Shown: positions 1 to 7,600, counted from the first letter of the stretch. The stretch is 16,509 nucleotides of DNA from Nitrospira sp. UBA6909 (GCA_002451055.1 DKBD01000213.1:20272-36780); one strand, 5' to 3'. Numbers and translations are program-made. The notes: generated by a model from the letters alone, not told the origin.

Positions 1-560
1 ATCCGCCGAATGTGCCGAGACCTCGGCTATCCCCCAGTCCGACGGACTGAACCACGGCGATCACGCCACCCGACCCTCTTCACTAAAGAACACCCTGGCG
101 ACGGTGTGCGGATCGATGTGAAGGAGGTGAACGTCGTTGGCCAGAACTGTGTCCAGGACACGGCTTTGGATGAATGCACGCGCTATCGCGTCTTGCGGCT
201 CTACCCGCGCAAGTATCACGGCACCAGTCTCGACTTGTTGGCCGCGGTACGACAGCCGCTGCCCTTCCCCATTCGGAAAGTTCAGGTCGACAATAGCACC
301 GAATTCCCGCTCACCGTACAAGAAGCCAGGATCCGCTCGCGGTACATCAGACCACGTCGGCCCGAACAGATTGAGCAGGTCGAACGCAGTCATCGCATCG
401 ACGAGGAGGAGTTTCGGAGTCGCTCGATATGTGATGAGGTCGCGTCAGCCGCTCAGGCGTTGACGGCCTGGGACATCGGTATAACTATGATAGCGTTTCC
501 ATGGCTCTGACCGGCCGCACTCCAGCCGAGAAACTTGCGACATTCGCAGCCGCCTCGCTG
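1..560 (+). pseudogene. IS481-family transposase remnant (rve/DDE domain), frameshifted and 5'-truncated by the window edge
   Basis: The reading frame open from the left edge encodes an integrase-core segment typical of IS481 transposases. Counting from the Met at base 10, D36 lies in RIDVK, D94 in VDNSTEF and E125 in QVERSHR, with a TRYRVLRLYP block between. The D94-E125 spacing (30 residues) is shorter than the usual 34-35, suggesting a small in-frame deletion. At about 473-477 the frame breaks: the expected continuation (RYNYD..SMALTGRTPAEKLATFAAAS) carries on in the third frame, consistent with loss of one base. Clear similarity ends near 557. The N-terminal helix-turn-helix part would lie left of the window. 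It should be non-functional. Family assignment is from remembered IS481 proteins; terminal inverted repeats were not found. Confidence 0.85.
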
Positions 561-924
561 CTGCAGTCGTCAGGCACCGCCTCCCCACATCCTCTTCCTG
601 CCACAACCTCCGCTACGGACCGATTGTCGATCGCCCCTCCTGAGCCAACTGTGCGCGCCGTATTGTCTCACAACCACGACCGAAACTCGTGGATCACTGC
701 CGGACAAGCCTTTGCACAGGAAACAGCTCATGATCAAAAACCCATTCGATGAACCAGAGGAGGGGGATGGCAATGACTGTTTGAGCGACCCTGGATGTTG
801 ATTGACCGTCATTTCCTCTCCCCAGCACGAGATGCTGTGATTGGTTGTTTCTCTGGTGCCGCTCCCTTTCATGAATCCAAACAGGATTGACGAGTCGTAT
901 GGCTGAGCGAGCGCGGGACATTTC
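561..924. other. Gap between the transposase remnant and the nikR regulatory region; no recognisable gene
   Basis: About 365 bp in which short frames are open on both strands but none has family-like sequence or a ribosome-binding site. The minus-strand frame at 694-921 ends in a hydrophobic stretch (IAIPLLWFIEWV) that could be the tail of a degraded membrane protein, but I cannot support a gene. It is probably insertion-sequence scar DNA. Confidence 0.5.
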
Positions 925-972
925 TGTTGTGTCTGTTGCCCTGGCGTGTTACGAAATAGATAAGTGTGTTAC
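925..972 (+). promoter_or_regulatory. Candidate NikR operator: same-orientation GTGTTAC half-sites
   Basis: Two identical GTGTTAC heptamers lie at 946-952 and 966-972, in the same orientation and exactly 20 bp apart. Weaker TGTTGT and TGTTGC copies lie at 925-930 and 934-939. Known NikR operators are inverted repeats; from memory, a TGTTAC-type half-site was described for Geobacter NikR with an inverted GTAACA partner. No inverted partner is visible here. The position just upstream of nikR fits autoregulation by nickel-loaded NikR. Possible overlapping promoter elements are TTGTGT (927-932) with TACGAA (950-955, 17-bp spacer); this pairing is weak. Confidence 0.5.
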
Positions 973-989
973 TCATGAGAGGAGGTGTC

Positions 990-1406
990 ATGGACGATCT
1001 TGTTCGGTTTGGAGTGTCGCTGGATCGGCGGTTGTTAGCGGAATTCGATCGGCATATTAGGCGACGACGATATGAAAACCGTTCGGAAGCCATCCGTGAC
1101 ATGATTCGGGGCAACTTGGTCGGAGAAGAATGGGATGACAATAAAGAGACGGTCGGCGTCATCACCTTCGTCTACGACCATCATGTCCGCGACTTGCCAG
1201 GGAAATTGACCGATATTCAACACGACTATCAGGGGCGGATTCTCTCCGGGATGCATGTCCATCTCGATCATAACCATTGTCTGGAAGTCCTGGTCGTCAA
1301 AGGAAGAGGGGCGGAGATCAGGAAAGTCGCGGATGCGCTGGTGTCGGTCAAAGGGGTGAAGCACGGGAAGTTGACGATGACGACGACGGGAAAGGCCATC
1401 CGCTAG
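990..1406 (+). CDS. nikR: Nickel-responsive transcriptional regulator NikR
   Basis: 138-residue ribbon-helix-helix regulator that binds Ni(II) and then represses nickel-uptake genes. From the ATG at 990, residues 4-40 form the ribbon-helix-helix DNA-binding part (LVRFGVSLDRRLL, then RSEAIRDMIR). The C-terminal ACT-like nickel domain has the square-planar ligand set: H78 in DIQHDY, then H89, H91 and C97 in the HxHx5C motif, matching E. coli H76, H87, H89 and C95. The upstream GTG at 966 and ATG at 975 are in frame, but ATG 990 is preceded by GAGAGGAGG ending 4 bases before it, and the GTG lies inside the putative operator, so 990 is preferred. It ends 25 bp before a TonB-dependent receptor on the same strand, its likely regulatory target and operon partner. 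Confidence 0.95.
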   Translation: MDDLVRFGVSLDRRLLAEFDRHIRRRRYENRSEAIRDMIRGNLVGEEWDDNKETVGVITFVYDHHVRDLPGKLTDIQHDYQGRILSGMHVHLDHNHCLEVLVVKGRGAEIRKVADALVSVKGVKHGKLTMTTTGKAIR

Positions 1407-1431
1407 TCGGCCGTGCGGTCGTATCGCGGCC

Positions 1432-3477
1432 ATGAAGAAACTCGCGCCATATTGGGTTTTTGGGCTTGCGCTGTGCCTGGCCGATGCGACGCTGGCGCAC
1501 GATCCGGACGAGCCGGCGTTGGAGCTTCCGGACGTGTCGGTCGTTGCCGAACGGCCGACAGCGGCGTCTTCTCAGCAATTCATTCCTGACGAGGAAATTG
1601 TGCTGCAGCCCCAAGGCCGGCCCGCCCAAGTCCTTCGCCTGATTCCAGGCTTTCTGGCCGTTGAGCATTCTGGCGGAGGCGGAAAAGCCGACCAATATTT
1701 CCTCCGTGGATTCGATGCCGACCATGGGACGGACGTCGCTTTCTTCATCGATGGCATGCCGATCAATCTTCGTTCCCATGCCCATGGACAGGGCTATACG
1801 GACCTCAACTTCATCATTCCAGAGACGATCGAATGGCTGGACGTTCACAAAGGTTCGTACCTGCCTGAGTACGGGGATTTTGCCACGGCAGGCGCGGTGA
1901 ACTTTCGGACGCGCGACACTGTCAGAGAAGGGGTCATTCAAGGGGCCGGAGGAGAATACGAAACGCAGCGCTATCTCCTCATGTTCTCCCCCACCAAGGA
2001 TCGGGTTCGGTCACTCATTGCCGCAGAAGGCTACTACACCAATGGCCCGTACCTTCATGACAATCAATATTATCGAACAAATCTGCTCGGCAAGGTGACG
2101 ACGAATCTGACCGGAAGAGACGAACTCAGCCTCAAGGCCACCTTTCTTCATTCCAAATGGGATGGCTCCGGTGAGATTCCGCTGAGAACGGTCAGCGCGG
2201 GCATCCGAGATCGCTTCGGCTCGATGAATCCGTATGAAGGCGGAAACACGCTTCGGACGACAGGCCAGCTGAAGTATCACTATGATACGAGATCGGGCGG
2301 CGAATGGTTTGCGAACGCCTACGGCCAATATTACCGGATGGATCTGTTTACGGATTTCACGTTCTTCCTCAACGATCCGATCAATGGCGACGGCTTTGCA
2401 CAATTCGATCGTCGCGCCGTCTATGGCGGCGATATCGGGTTCAAACAGCGAGGGACAATTCTGGGAATGTCGGCCATCGGAACGGTTGGATTTCAGGCCA
2501 GGGTGGATGATGTCCATGCCAAATTGGGCACGCAGACGCTGAGAGACCCCACCGGGACCACGATCGACAGCGACACCCTTACCGTGTCCTATTCCCCGTT
2601 CGTTAAGGCGGAGGTTCAGCCGCTGCCTTGGATCAGGTTTGCGGGAGGAGTGCGTGGAGAATTCATTACGTTTGACGTGAGCAACCGTTGTCCTGCTTGC
2701 ATGGAACAACCGGCCGGACGAACAGGTTCCGCCATGGTTCTCCCGAAGATGAGCATGATCCTCGGACCCTGGATAAGGACGGAATTCTTCGTCAACTACG
2801 GAGAAGGCTTTCACAGCCATGATGCCCGATCAGTCGTGACCATCGGGGCCTCCCCGCTGGCGAGAGCGAGAAGCTATGAGGTCGGTGTCCGCTCAAGACC
2901 ATGGGGGGCGCAGGGCGTTGAGTTGAGCGCCACCGCGTGGCGACTCGATCTCAAGTCGGAACTCGTCTTTGTCGGCGACGAGGGGACGACGGAGATTCGG
3001 GGAGCAACCAGGCGTCAGGGTGTGGAAGTCGCCGCCCGAGGACAGGTGTGGGGGCCTCTCTACATCAACGGCAGTTTCACCTGGACTCATGCCGAGTTTC
3101 ACAATGGAGACGCCATTCCGTTAGCGCCCGAATACACGGCGTATGGCGCGGCGATTCTTCAATGGCCGGAAGGGCTGACCTCTCAGCTGCAAGCGACGTA
3201 TCTTGGAGTGCGGCCCCTCACTGAGGATCGGAGCATCAAGTCGCCCTCGTGGGTGACGTTCGATCTGTCGGAGCGATATCGCGTGCCCATCACGTTACCG
3301 CATGGGCGTCTCGAAGCCTTTCTCTTCATTCAGAATCTGTTCAACACCGAGTGGGAGCAGGCCATTTTCGCATTCACATCGAGACTGAGAAACGAACCGC
3401 CGTCAGGAGTGAACGACATTCACTTCGTGCCGGGAAATCCGCGCACGGTGATGGGGGGACTGGCTTGGTATTTCTGA
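1432..3477 (+). CDS. TonB-dependent outer-membrane receptor, probable nickel (or related metal chelate) importer
   Basis: 681-residue receptor: N-terminal signal peptide (residues 1-22, cleavage after ATLA), a TonB-box-like stretch at about 33-39 (PDVSVVA), a plug domain at about 45-165 (YFLRGFDADHGTD, FIDGMPINL, then the NFRT end), a beta-barrel to the C-terminus, and a terminal aromatic residue (GLAWYF). Such receptors import metal chelates or cobalamin across the outer membrane using TonB-ExbBD energy. Substrate is inferred from linkage to nikR, plus metal-ligand-type residues: H23 after the cleavage site, SHAHGQGY (H116, H118) in the plug, and CPAC (C420-C423) in the barrel region. The gap to nikR is 25 bp with no obvious ribosome-binding site, so translation may depend on nikR. 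Cobalt or another metal is possible. No inner-membrane nickel transporter is in the window. Confidence 0.9.
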   Translation: MKKLAPYWVFGLALCLADATLAHDPDEPALELPDVSVVAERPTAASSQQFIPDEEIVLQPQGRPAQVLRLIPGFLAVEHSGGGGKADQYFLRGFDADHGTDVAFFIDGMPINLRSHAHGQGYTDLNFIIPETIEWLDVHKGSYLPEYGDFATAGAVNFRTRDTVREGVIQGAGGEYETQRYLLMFSPTKDRVRSLIAAEGYYTNGPYLHDNQYYRTNLLGKVTTNLTGRDELSLKATFLHSKWDGSGEIPLRTVSAGIRDRFGSMNPYEGGNTLRTTGQLKYHYDTRSGGEWFANAYGQYYRMDLFTDFTFFLNDPINGDGFAQFDRRAVYGGDIGFKQRGTILGMSAIGTVGFQARVDDVHAKLGTQTLRDPTGTTIDSDTLTVSYSPFVKAEVQPLPWIRFAGGVRGEFITFDVSNRCPACMEQPAGRTGSAMVLPKMSMILGPWIRTEFFVNYGEGFHSHDARSVVTIGASPLARARSYEVGVRSRPWGAQGVELSATAWRLDLKSELVFVGDEGTTEIRGATRRQGVEVAARGQVWGPLYINGSFTWTHAEFHNGDAIPLAPEYTAYGAAILQWPEGLTSQLQATYLGVRPLTEDRSIKSPSWVTFDLSERYRVPITLPHGRLEAFLFIQNLFNTEWEQAIFAFTSRLRNEPPSGVNDIHFVPGNPRTVMGGLAWYF

Positions 3478-3520
3478 CTGCCGAACGTTTGAAGTCTGAT
3501 GTTGAATGCGTACGGTGGAA

Positions 3521-3549
3521 TTGAAAGTTGTCCATCCGGCATTTAATAT
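3521..3549 (+). promoter_or_regulatory. Sigma-70-like promoter for the 3-methyladenine DNA glycosylase gene
   Basis: TTGAAA (3521-3526) and TAATAT (3544-3549) are separated by 17 bp. Predicted transcription start is near 3556, giving a leader of only about 11 nt before the ATG at 3568. The element lies in the short gap after the receptor gene, so the glycosylase is probably expressed independently of nickel regulation. Confidence 0.6.
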
Positions 3550-3567
3550 TCACCATTTACTAGTAAG

Positions 3568-4140
3568 ATGCCCAAGCCCCTCTCGCGCGAATTTTTCAGT
3601 CGTCCCACGCTGACTGTGGCTCGGTCGCTCGTCGGTACATATTTGGTGCGCGACAATGGGACGGGAACCATCGCCGGAAAGATCATCGAAGTGGAAGCCT
3701 ATGTGGGTCCCAAAGACAAGGCATGCCATGCCTCGAAGGGGAGAACCGCTAGAACCGACGTGATGTTCGGGCCGGCGGGGATCTCGTATGTTTATCTCAT
3801 TTATGGAATGTATCATTGCCTCAACGTGGTGACTGAGCGGGTGGAATTTCCCGCGGCGGTGCTGGTCAGGGCGGTGGAAGTCGATGGTCGGCTCATCGAT
3901 GGGCCGGGCCGTCTGTGTCGTGCCCTTGAGATCGATCGTTCGCTCAATCGGCTCGATATGACGATCGGAAGGAGTCTGTGGTTCGAAGACCGGGATGTCC
4001 ACGTTCCGCAAGGCTTGATCGGAAGGTTTCCCCGTATCGGTGTGGACTATGCCGGGGAATGGGCCAAGAAGCCGTGGCGTTTCCGTTTACGGACCGAACA
4101 GGATCGGGAGATTCGGAAGGGCACAAAGAGGAAAGAATGA
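3568..4140 (+). CDS. 3-methyladenine DNA glycosylase (AAG/MPG family)
   Basis: 190-residue monofunctional base-excision-repair enzyme that removes alkylated purines from DNA. It has the family signature around the catalytic glutamate (E43 in IIEVEAYVG, equivalent to human E125), followed by the KACHASKGRTART block (H54, like human H136), the YVYLIYGMYHCLNVVT strand and the DGPGRLCRALEID motif. Length is typical of bacterial members (about 180-200 residues). The ATG at 3568 fits a promoter-like sequence that would leave only a short leader; no strong ribosome-binding site is visible. The neighbours are functionally unrelated. The C-terminal tail (REIRKGTKRKE) is basic and may contact DNA. Confidence 0.95.
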   Translation: MPKPLSREFFSRPTLTVARSLVGTYLVRDNGTGTIAGKIIEVEAYVGPKDKACHASKGRTARTDVMFGPAGISYVYLIYGMYHCLNVVTERVEFPAAVLVRAVEVDGRLIDGPGRLCRALEIDRSLNRLDMTIGRSLWFEDRDVHVPQGLIGRFPRIGVDYAGEWAKKPWRFRLRTEQDREIRKGTKRKE

Positions 4141-4162
4141 ATTCGCCCGCTTAAGCTGTCGG

Positions 4163-4199
4163 CAAAAAACTTGGGGACGCCGTCTCGTGACGCGTCCCC
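4163..4199 (-). terminator. Rho-independent terminator of the 4214-4579 gene
   Basis: An 8-bp stem of GGGGACGC (4173-4180) and GCGTCCCC (4192-4199) can extend by GTC/GAC across one bulged base to a four-base loop. On the minus strand the hairpin is followed after two or three bases by six T (4169-4164). On the plus strand no T-run follows, so it serves the minus-strand gene. Confidence 0.8.
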
Positions 4200-4213
4200 A
4201 TCGTGCGTATAGT

Positions 4214-4579
4214 TTAGGGAATCTTCCGGTCTCCACCGATCTTCGTGGCGGACGTGACGGGCGGAGCAATCTTGATCTGTGGCCCTTCTACGTTGGGCAG
4301 CCGGCCGGCGCCCTGTCCCTCGGTGATCCGTGCGTTGTCGGTTTTTGCAAGATTCTGCTGGGTACTCTTAACGGAGTCGGCAGATTTCATCAGCCACTGG
4401 TCTCCGTGTGCGTCAGATTGGCCGGGATCGTTCGCCGTCGGCTGGCCGGTCACCGGGCTTCCGGAATTCTTCATGGGATAACCCTCGTGCTTGGGCAGGA
4501 GCGCCGGATTGGCCGAGGCCATCGAGAGCGCACAGAGGACGGCGGAGGCTGTCGCAGCTGCGACGATAGCGAGTTTCAT
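4214..4579 (-). CDS. Small exported protein of unknown function (121 residues)
   Basis: I do not recognise a family. The first 23 residues form a signal peptide (MKLAIVAAATASAVLCALSM, then ASA before NPALLP). The mature part is short, polar and rich in Gly, Pro, Asn, Gln and Lys (KHEGYPMKNSGSPVTGQPTA; a middle helix-prone part, WLMKSADSVKSTQQNLAKTD; a proline/glycine-rich end), so it is probably a largely unstructured periplasmic or secreted protein. The start is supported by AAGGAG about 7 bases upstream on the minus strand. The gene is flanked by a near-consensus promoter and its own hairpin terminator, suggesting strong, single-gene expression. No cysteine remains in the mature protein. 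Confidence 0.8.
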   Translation of the reverse strand: MKLAIVAAATASAVLCALSMASANPALLPKHEGYPMKNSGSPVTGQPTANDPGQSDAHGDQWLMKSADSVKSTQQNLAKTDNARITEGQGAGRLPNVEGPQIKIAPPVTSATKIGGDRKIP

Positions 4580-4662
4580 ACCCCTACTCCTTTTGAAGAA
4601 ATGGTGATCACGAACCTCATAGTCTAGGCGTGAGAAACCGATGGTTGCACCACGTGAGCGGG

Positions 4663-4692
4663 ATCATAGCCACGCTCGGTATCTTCTGTCAA
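4663..4692 (-). promoter_or_regulatory. Near-consensus sigma-70 promoter for the small exported protein
   Basis: On the minus strand TTGACA (4692-4687) and TATGAT (4668-4663) are separated by 18 bp; the first is perfect and the second differs by one base from consensus. Predicted start is near 4656, giving a 5' leader of about 77 nt. Confidence 0.75.
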
Positions 4693-4778
4693 ACAGGAAA
4701 GCGTAAATGCGATCGTTGTTCGTTTTGAATGTTGACGGCGGACTCACGATGGCACCGGCCACTCAAATTTACTGGAAG

Positions 4779-6623
4779 TCAATTCGTCCGGCGAGGGGGA
4801 CGGCGGCCACGGACACGATGCCGGAAGGATGGCCCGCGACTCACACCTGGCAGGCGGATGGTGACGGTGGTGCCTTCGTCCGGCATACTGGCGATCGCGA
4901 TCGATCCACCGTGTTCCTCGACGATCTTTTTCACGGAGGGAAGTCCCAAGCCGATCCCCGACCGTTTGGTGGTGAAAAAAGGCTCGAAAACCTTGTCCAC
5001 GAGGTCGGCCGGGATAGGAACGCCGTTGTTCTGGATCAGGACCTGAACCTCCATGCCTTTTCCCGCTCGATGTTGGGTGACCTGGATATCGAGATGACCG
5101 CCAGGCGTCATGGCCTCACAGGCGTTTTTGAATATGCTCAAGAAAACCTGCTGTAATTTCGCTTCATCGGCTCGCACGGGTGCGATGACACTGGGATAGT
5201 CCTTGGTGACCTGGATGCGGGTCGCTTCCAGATCCGTGGCGAGGACGACGAGGGCGCTTTCCAACACCTCGGGAATTCGGCAGAGATGTCGATTCAGCTC
5301 CAGCGGTTTCGCGAAGTCCAGGATCTCGTTCAAGATCGCCTCGATTCGAATGAGGTCGCGCATGGCGTTCTCAACGCGTGTCTGCGGGTCAAAATCGAGA
5401 ATGCCTTCCGCCGTCACCTCCTCAAGCTGCACGCGAATCGAGGCCAGTGGTTCCCGGATTTCAGTGGCCAAGAACCCGCTGAACTCCCCGATGGCGGCTT
5501 GGCGTTCCTGCTTTCGGATGATGGGCTCGGATGGGATCGCGGCAGACGGTTGCTGCGACGGCACGCCCGCGGGAGATGCTGAGGCTGGAGCCACCGCCGG
5601 GGCCTGCAAAAGATTCGCAAGTTTCAGAATGACCGGTTCCAGCGTACGCGCGTCGGTGGTTTGATAGCGTTGGGGCTCCTTCGATCCCAGGGTGAGAGTC
5701 CCGCCGACTTGACCGCGGACGAAGAACGGGACGACCAGCGACGACTGAAATCGATCTTTGAACAGGTGCTTGTGATCCAGGAAACGGCCCTGTGTGGAGG
5801 CAAGATCGTGATCGACGCGCGGCTTGCGATGTCGCACGGCCCACCCTGCGGCTGAACTGTCAAGCATGAGGCGCTGTCCGGGTTTGAGATCTTTTTTGGC
5901 GTCTTTCTGGTCGACTTTGGTGTCACTGGCGATGCCCAACACTTCCACGTTGCCTGCCAGCGGATCATAGTGGCAGGCCCAGGCGCGGTCAAAGGCGACC
6001 AATTGGCTGGCTTCGGTCAGGATATCCTCGATCTTCTCTTGCAGTTCAGGAGTGAAGAAATTGGTGGTGAGGGCCGGGAACATCTCCGCTCCAGCCGTCG
6101 GGGGTGGCGCCGGTTCCTGCGTGACATAGGCGCGGCTCAAGATCACGTCGGTATTGAACAGCCCCTCGCGGTCGAGTGCTTTGGTAATCCCGTCGCCGGC
6201 CTGTTCCAGCAGCGATTTTTCTTTCTTGGAGAATGCGGTCCCTTCTTTCCGTCCGACGACCAAGTACCCGTAGGTCCGATTCAGGTGGCGAAGGGGCATG
6301 CCCAACAGCGATTTGGCGCCAGGCATGACGAGTTGCAGCCGGATGGTGCGCCCTGCGTCCTGATCGTGTCCGGGAGGGGATGGCGCGGTGGATCCGTTGG
6401 CCGACAGCGCGCGGAGAATCGCCTGGATGTCTCTGGGGGTGAACCCGCGCGATGCATGTTCGACCAGGGGGCCGTTCTCCTGATGAATGATTGCGGCTAG
6501 CACTGTCTCCGCCGCCGTATCATTGAGCGCGGTATTCAGCGTCCGCTGGAGGTGCGTTTCCGGCGTTGGTTTTGTTCGAGCAGGTTGCGTAGCCATAGGT
6601 GTATCAGCAGTTCGAGGGGGCAT
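4779..6623 (-). CDS. Double-GAF sensor histidine kinase homologue lacking the phosphoacceptor histidine
   Basis: 614 residues, no membrane segments, so cytoplasmic. Order: GAF-like domain at about 30-150, second GAF domain at about 195-340 (FDRAWACHYDP, SAAGWAVRHRKPRV, VVPFFVRGQVGGTLTL), an Ala/Pro/Ser linker (341-368), a HisKA-type dimerisation helix pair (about 370-440) and an ATP-binding domain (about 480-592). The H-box reads LATEIREPLASI: T387 sits where LAHEIRNPL has the phosphorylated histidine. The N-box keeps N500 (KNACEAM), the G1 box is NNGVPIP instead of DxGxG, and the FEPFFTTK and GIGLGLP (556-562) motifs are intact. It may still bind ATP but should not autophosphorylate normally; a scaffold or pseudokinase role is inferred. 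No response regulator is adjacent. The start is either M1 or M10 (6596); neither has a strong ribosome-binding site. Confidence 0.88.
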   Translation of the reverse strand: MPPRTADTPMATQPARTKPTPETHLQRTLNTALNDTAAETVLAAIIHQENGPLVEHASRGFTPRDIQAILRALSANGSTAPSPPGHDQDAGRTIRLQLVMPGAKSLLGMPLRHLNRTYGYLVVGRKEGTAFSKKEKSLLEQAGDGITKALDREGLFNTDVILSRAYVTQEPAPPPTAGAEMFPALTTNFFTPELQEKIEDILTEASQLVAFDRAWACHYDPLAGNVEVLGIASDTKVDQKDAKKDLKPGQRLMLDSSAAGWAVRHRKPRVDHDLASTQGRFLDHKHLFKDRFQSSLVVPFFVRGQVGGTLTLGSKEPQRYQTTDARTLEPVILKLANLLQAPAVAPASASPAGVPSQQPSAAIPSEPIIRKQERQAAIGEFSGFLATEIREPLASIRVQLEEVTAEGILDFDPQTRVENAMRDLIRIEAILNEILDFAKPLELNRHLCRIPEVLESALVVLATDLEATRIQVTKDYPSVIAPVRADEAKLQQVFLSIFKNACEAMTPGGHLDIQVTQHRAGKGMEVQVLIQNNGVPIPADLVDKVFEPFFTTKRSGIGLGLPSVKKIVEEHGGSIAIASMPDEGTTVTIRLPGVSRGPSFRHRVRGRRPPRRTN

Positions 6624-6700
6624 TGTAGCCGGATCGGTTGGGAATATCTACTGAATCATCCGTCCTCTTATTCCCGTCCACGCGTCTCTTTCGACATATG

Positions 6701-7168
6701 TTAATCCGGGTTGATGATTTTGGGAGGGCGGCGGGGTTCGTCCGGCGGTTCAAACCGCCGTTCCACAGGGCTCTGGTCGACGATCAAGCTATTGAGAACG
6801 GACGTGACGATACTGATCACCAGCGCGCCGCCGACGGCTGGCCAGAAGCCTGATACGGTAAACCCCTTCACGAAATACGCCGTCAGTTCCAGCAGCAGCG
6901 CATTCAGCACGACCAGGAACAGCCCCAGCGTGAAGACGATCAAGGGGAGAGTCAGCAGGAAGAGGATGGGTCGGAGAATGAGGTTGAGAATGGTCAGCAC
7001 AAGCACAGCCGCGATGCCCGCCGTGAGACTTCTGGCTTCCAACCCGGGAACGGTCGCGACGGCCAGAAACACCGCCACGCCGGTGATCAGCGTTCGCATG
7101 ACGGCAGTGCGCAGTCCGCCATGGAACGGAGATTCGTGGATCATGCGCGTGAAACGAATCGATGGCAT
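6701..7168 (-). CDS. YvlD/phage-holin-superfamily-IV-type four-helix membrane protein
   Basis: 155 residues with four hydrophobic segments (about 24-42, 47-65, 66-92 and 108-128) and the spacing of the DUF360/PF04020 family (AGIAAVLVLTILNLILRPIL, then LPLIVFTLGLFLVVLNALLL). The family is common in bacteria, sits in the inner membrane and has no firmly established function; the holin name is historical. The C-terminus (VERRFEPPDEPRRPPK) is charged and proline-rich. Family members usually begin close to the first helix, so M24 (7099) or M9 (7144) are alternative starts. The chosen start lies only 9 bp after the upstream gene, fitting an operon with 7178-7516. Confidence 0.8.
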   Translation of the reverse strand: MPSIRFTRMIHESPFHGGLRTAVMRTLITGVAVFLAVATVPGLEARSLTAGIAAVLVLTILNLILRPILFLLTLPLIVFTLGLFLVVLNALLLELTAYFVKGFTVSGFWPAVGGALVISIVTSVLNSLIVDQSPVERRFEPPDEPRRPPKIINPD

Positions 7169-7177
7169 AGGCCAAGG

Positions 7178-7516
7178 CTACGGTGACGCGTTAGGAGCCA
7201 AATGCATGGGCGAATAGTGCACGACGTTGGCGGTCAGGACCTTGTTCTGTTTCGTTGCCTCGATGATCACGTGGTCGCCCACGGTCGGTGGTTCGTTCGA
7301 CTGTGGGTGATGTTTATTCTTGAACCGCACGTCTTTCGTTAGGTTGAGCGATACGAGTTGGCCTTTGGTCGTTTTGACGACCATGTGTTTTTTGTCGATC
7401 TCCGTGACGGTTCCCATGACGTGAAGAATGGTCTTCTCGGCAGGAGCGGCCTGCGCCGTGAGGAGCCATCCGAAAAAGATCAAGCCGAGGATCATGATTC
7501 CTGTACGCTTCATCAT
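7178..7516 (-). CDS. Small exported protein with a DUF5666-like beta fold
   Basis: 112 residues. Residues 1-23 form a signal peptide (GIMILGLIFFGWLLTAQA before APAEKT). The mature part has the alternating pattern of a small OB-like beta barrel (HVMGTVTEIDKKHMVVKTT, then a strand, PPTVGDHVIIEA, then a strand), resembling DUF5666-type periplasmic domains. Several histidines (H69, H70, H82, H100, H105) might bind metal; this is speculation. Two consecutive ATG codons open the frame (7516 and 7513) without a clear ribosome-binding site. It lies 84 bp downstream of the carotenoid gene and 9 bp upstream of the YvlD-like gene. Confidence 0.7.
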   Translation of the reverse strand: MMKRTGIMILGLIFFGWLLTAQAAPAEKTILHVMGTVTEIDKKHMVVKTTKGQLVSLNLTKDVRFKNKHHPQSNEPPTVGDHVIIEATKQNKVLTANVVHYSPMHLAPNASP

Positions 7517-7600
7517 GTGTAATCAATCCGTCTTGCAGAATGTGGGAACGGCTCAACCGGCGTTAGACAAAACCCGACGGCTCAAGCTCCCCATGCTCAC

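Noticed and set aside
694..921. Minus-strand frame with a hydrophobic end
   Set aside because: Only a single hydrophobic stretch, no ribosome-binding site and no recognisable family.
966..989. Earlier NikR start codons (GTG 966, ATG 975)
   Set aside because: They lie in the putative operator or the ribosome-binding site, and NikR proteins begin close to the ribbon strand.
2011..2820. 269-codon minus-strand frame
   Set aside because: Lies inside the well-supported TonB receptor gene on the other strand.
5970..6500. 176-codon plus-strand frame
   Set aside because: Shadow of the kinase GAF region; Gly/Arg-rich with no recognisable domain.
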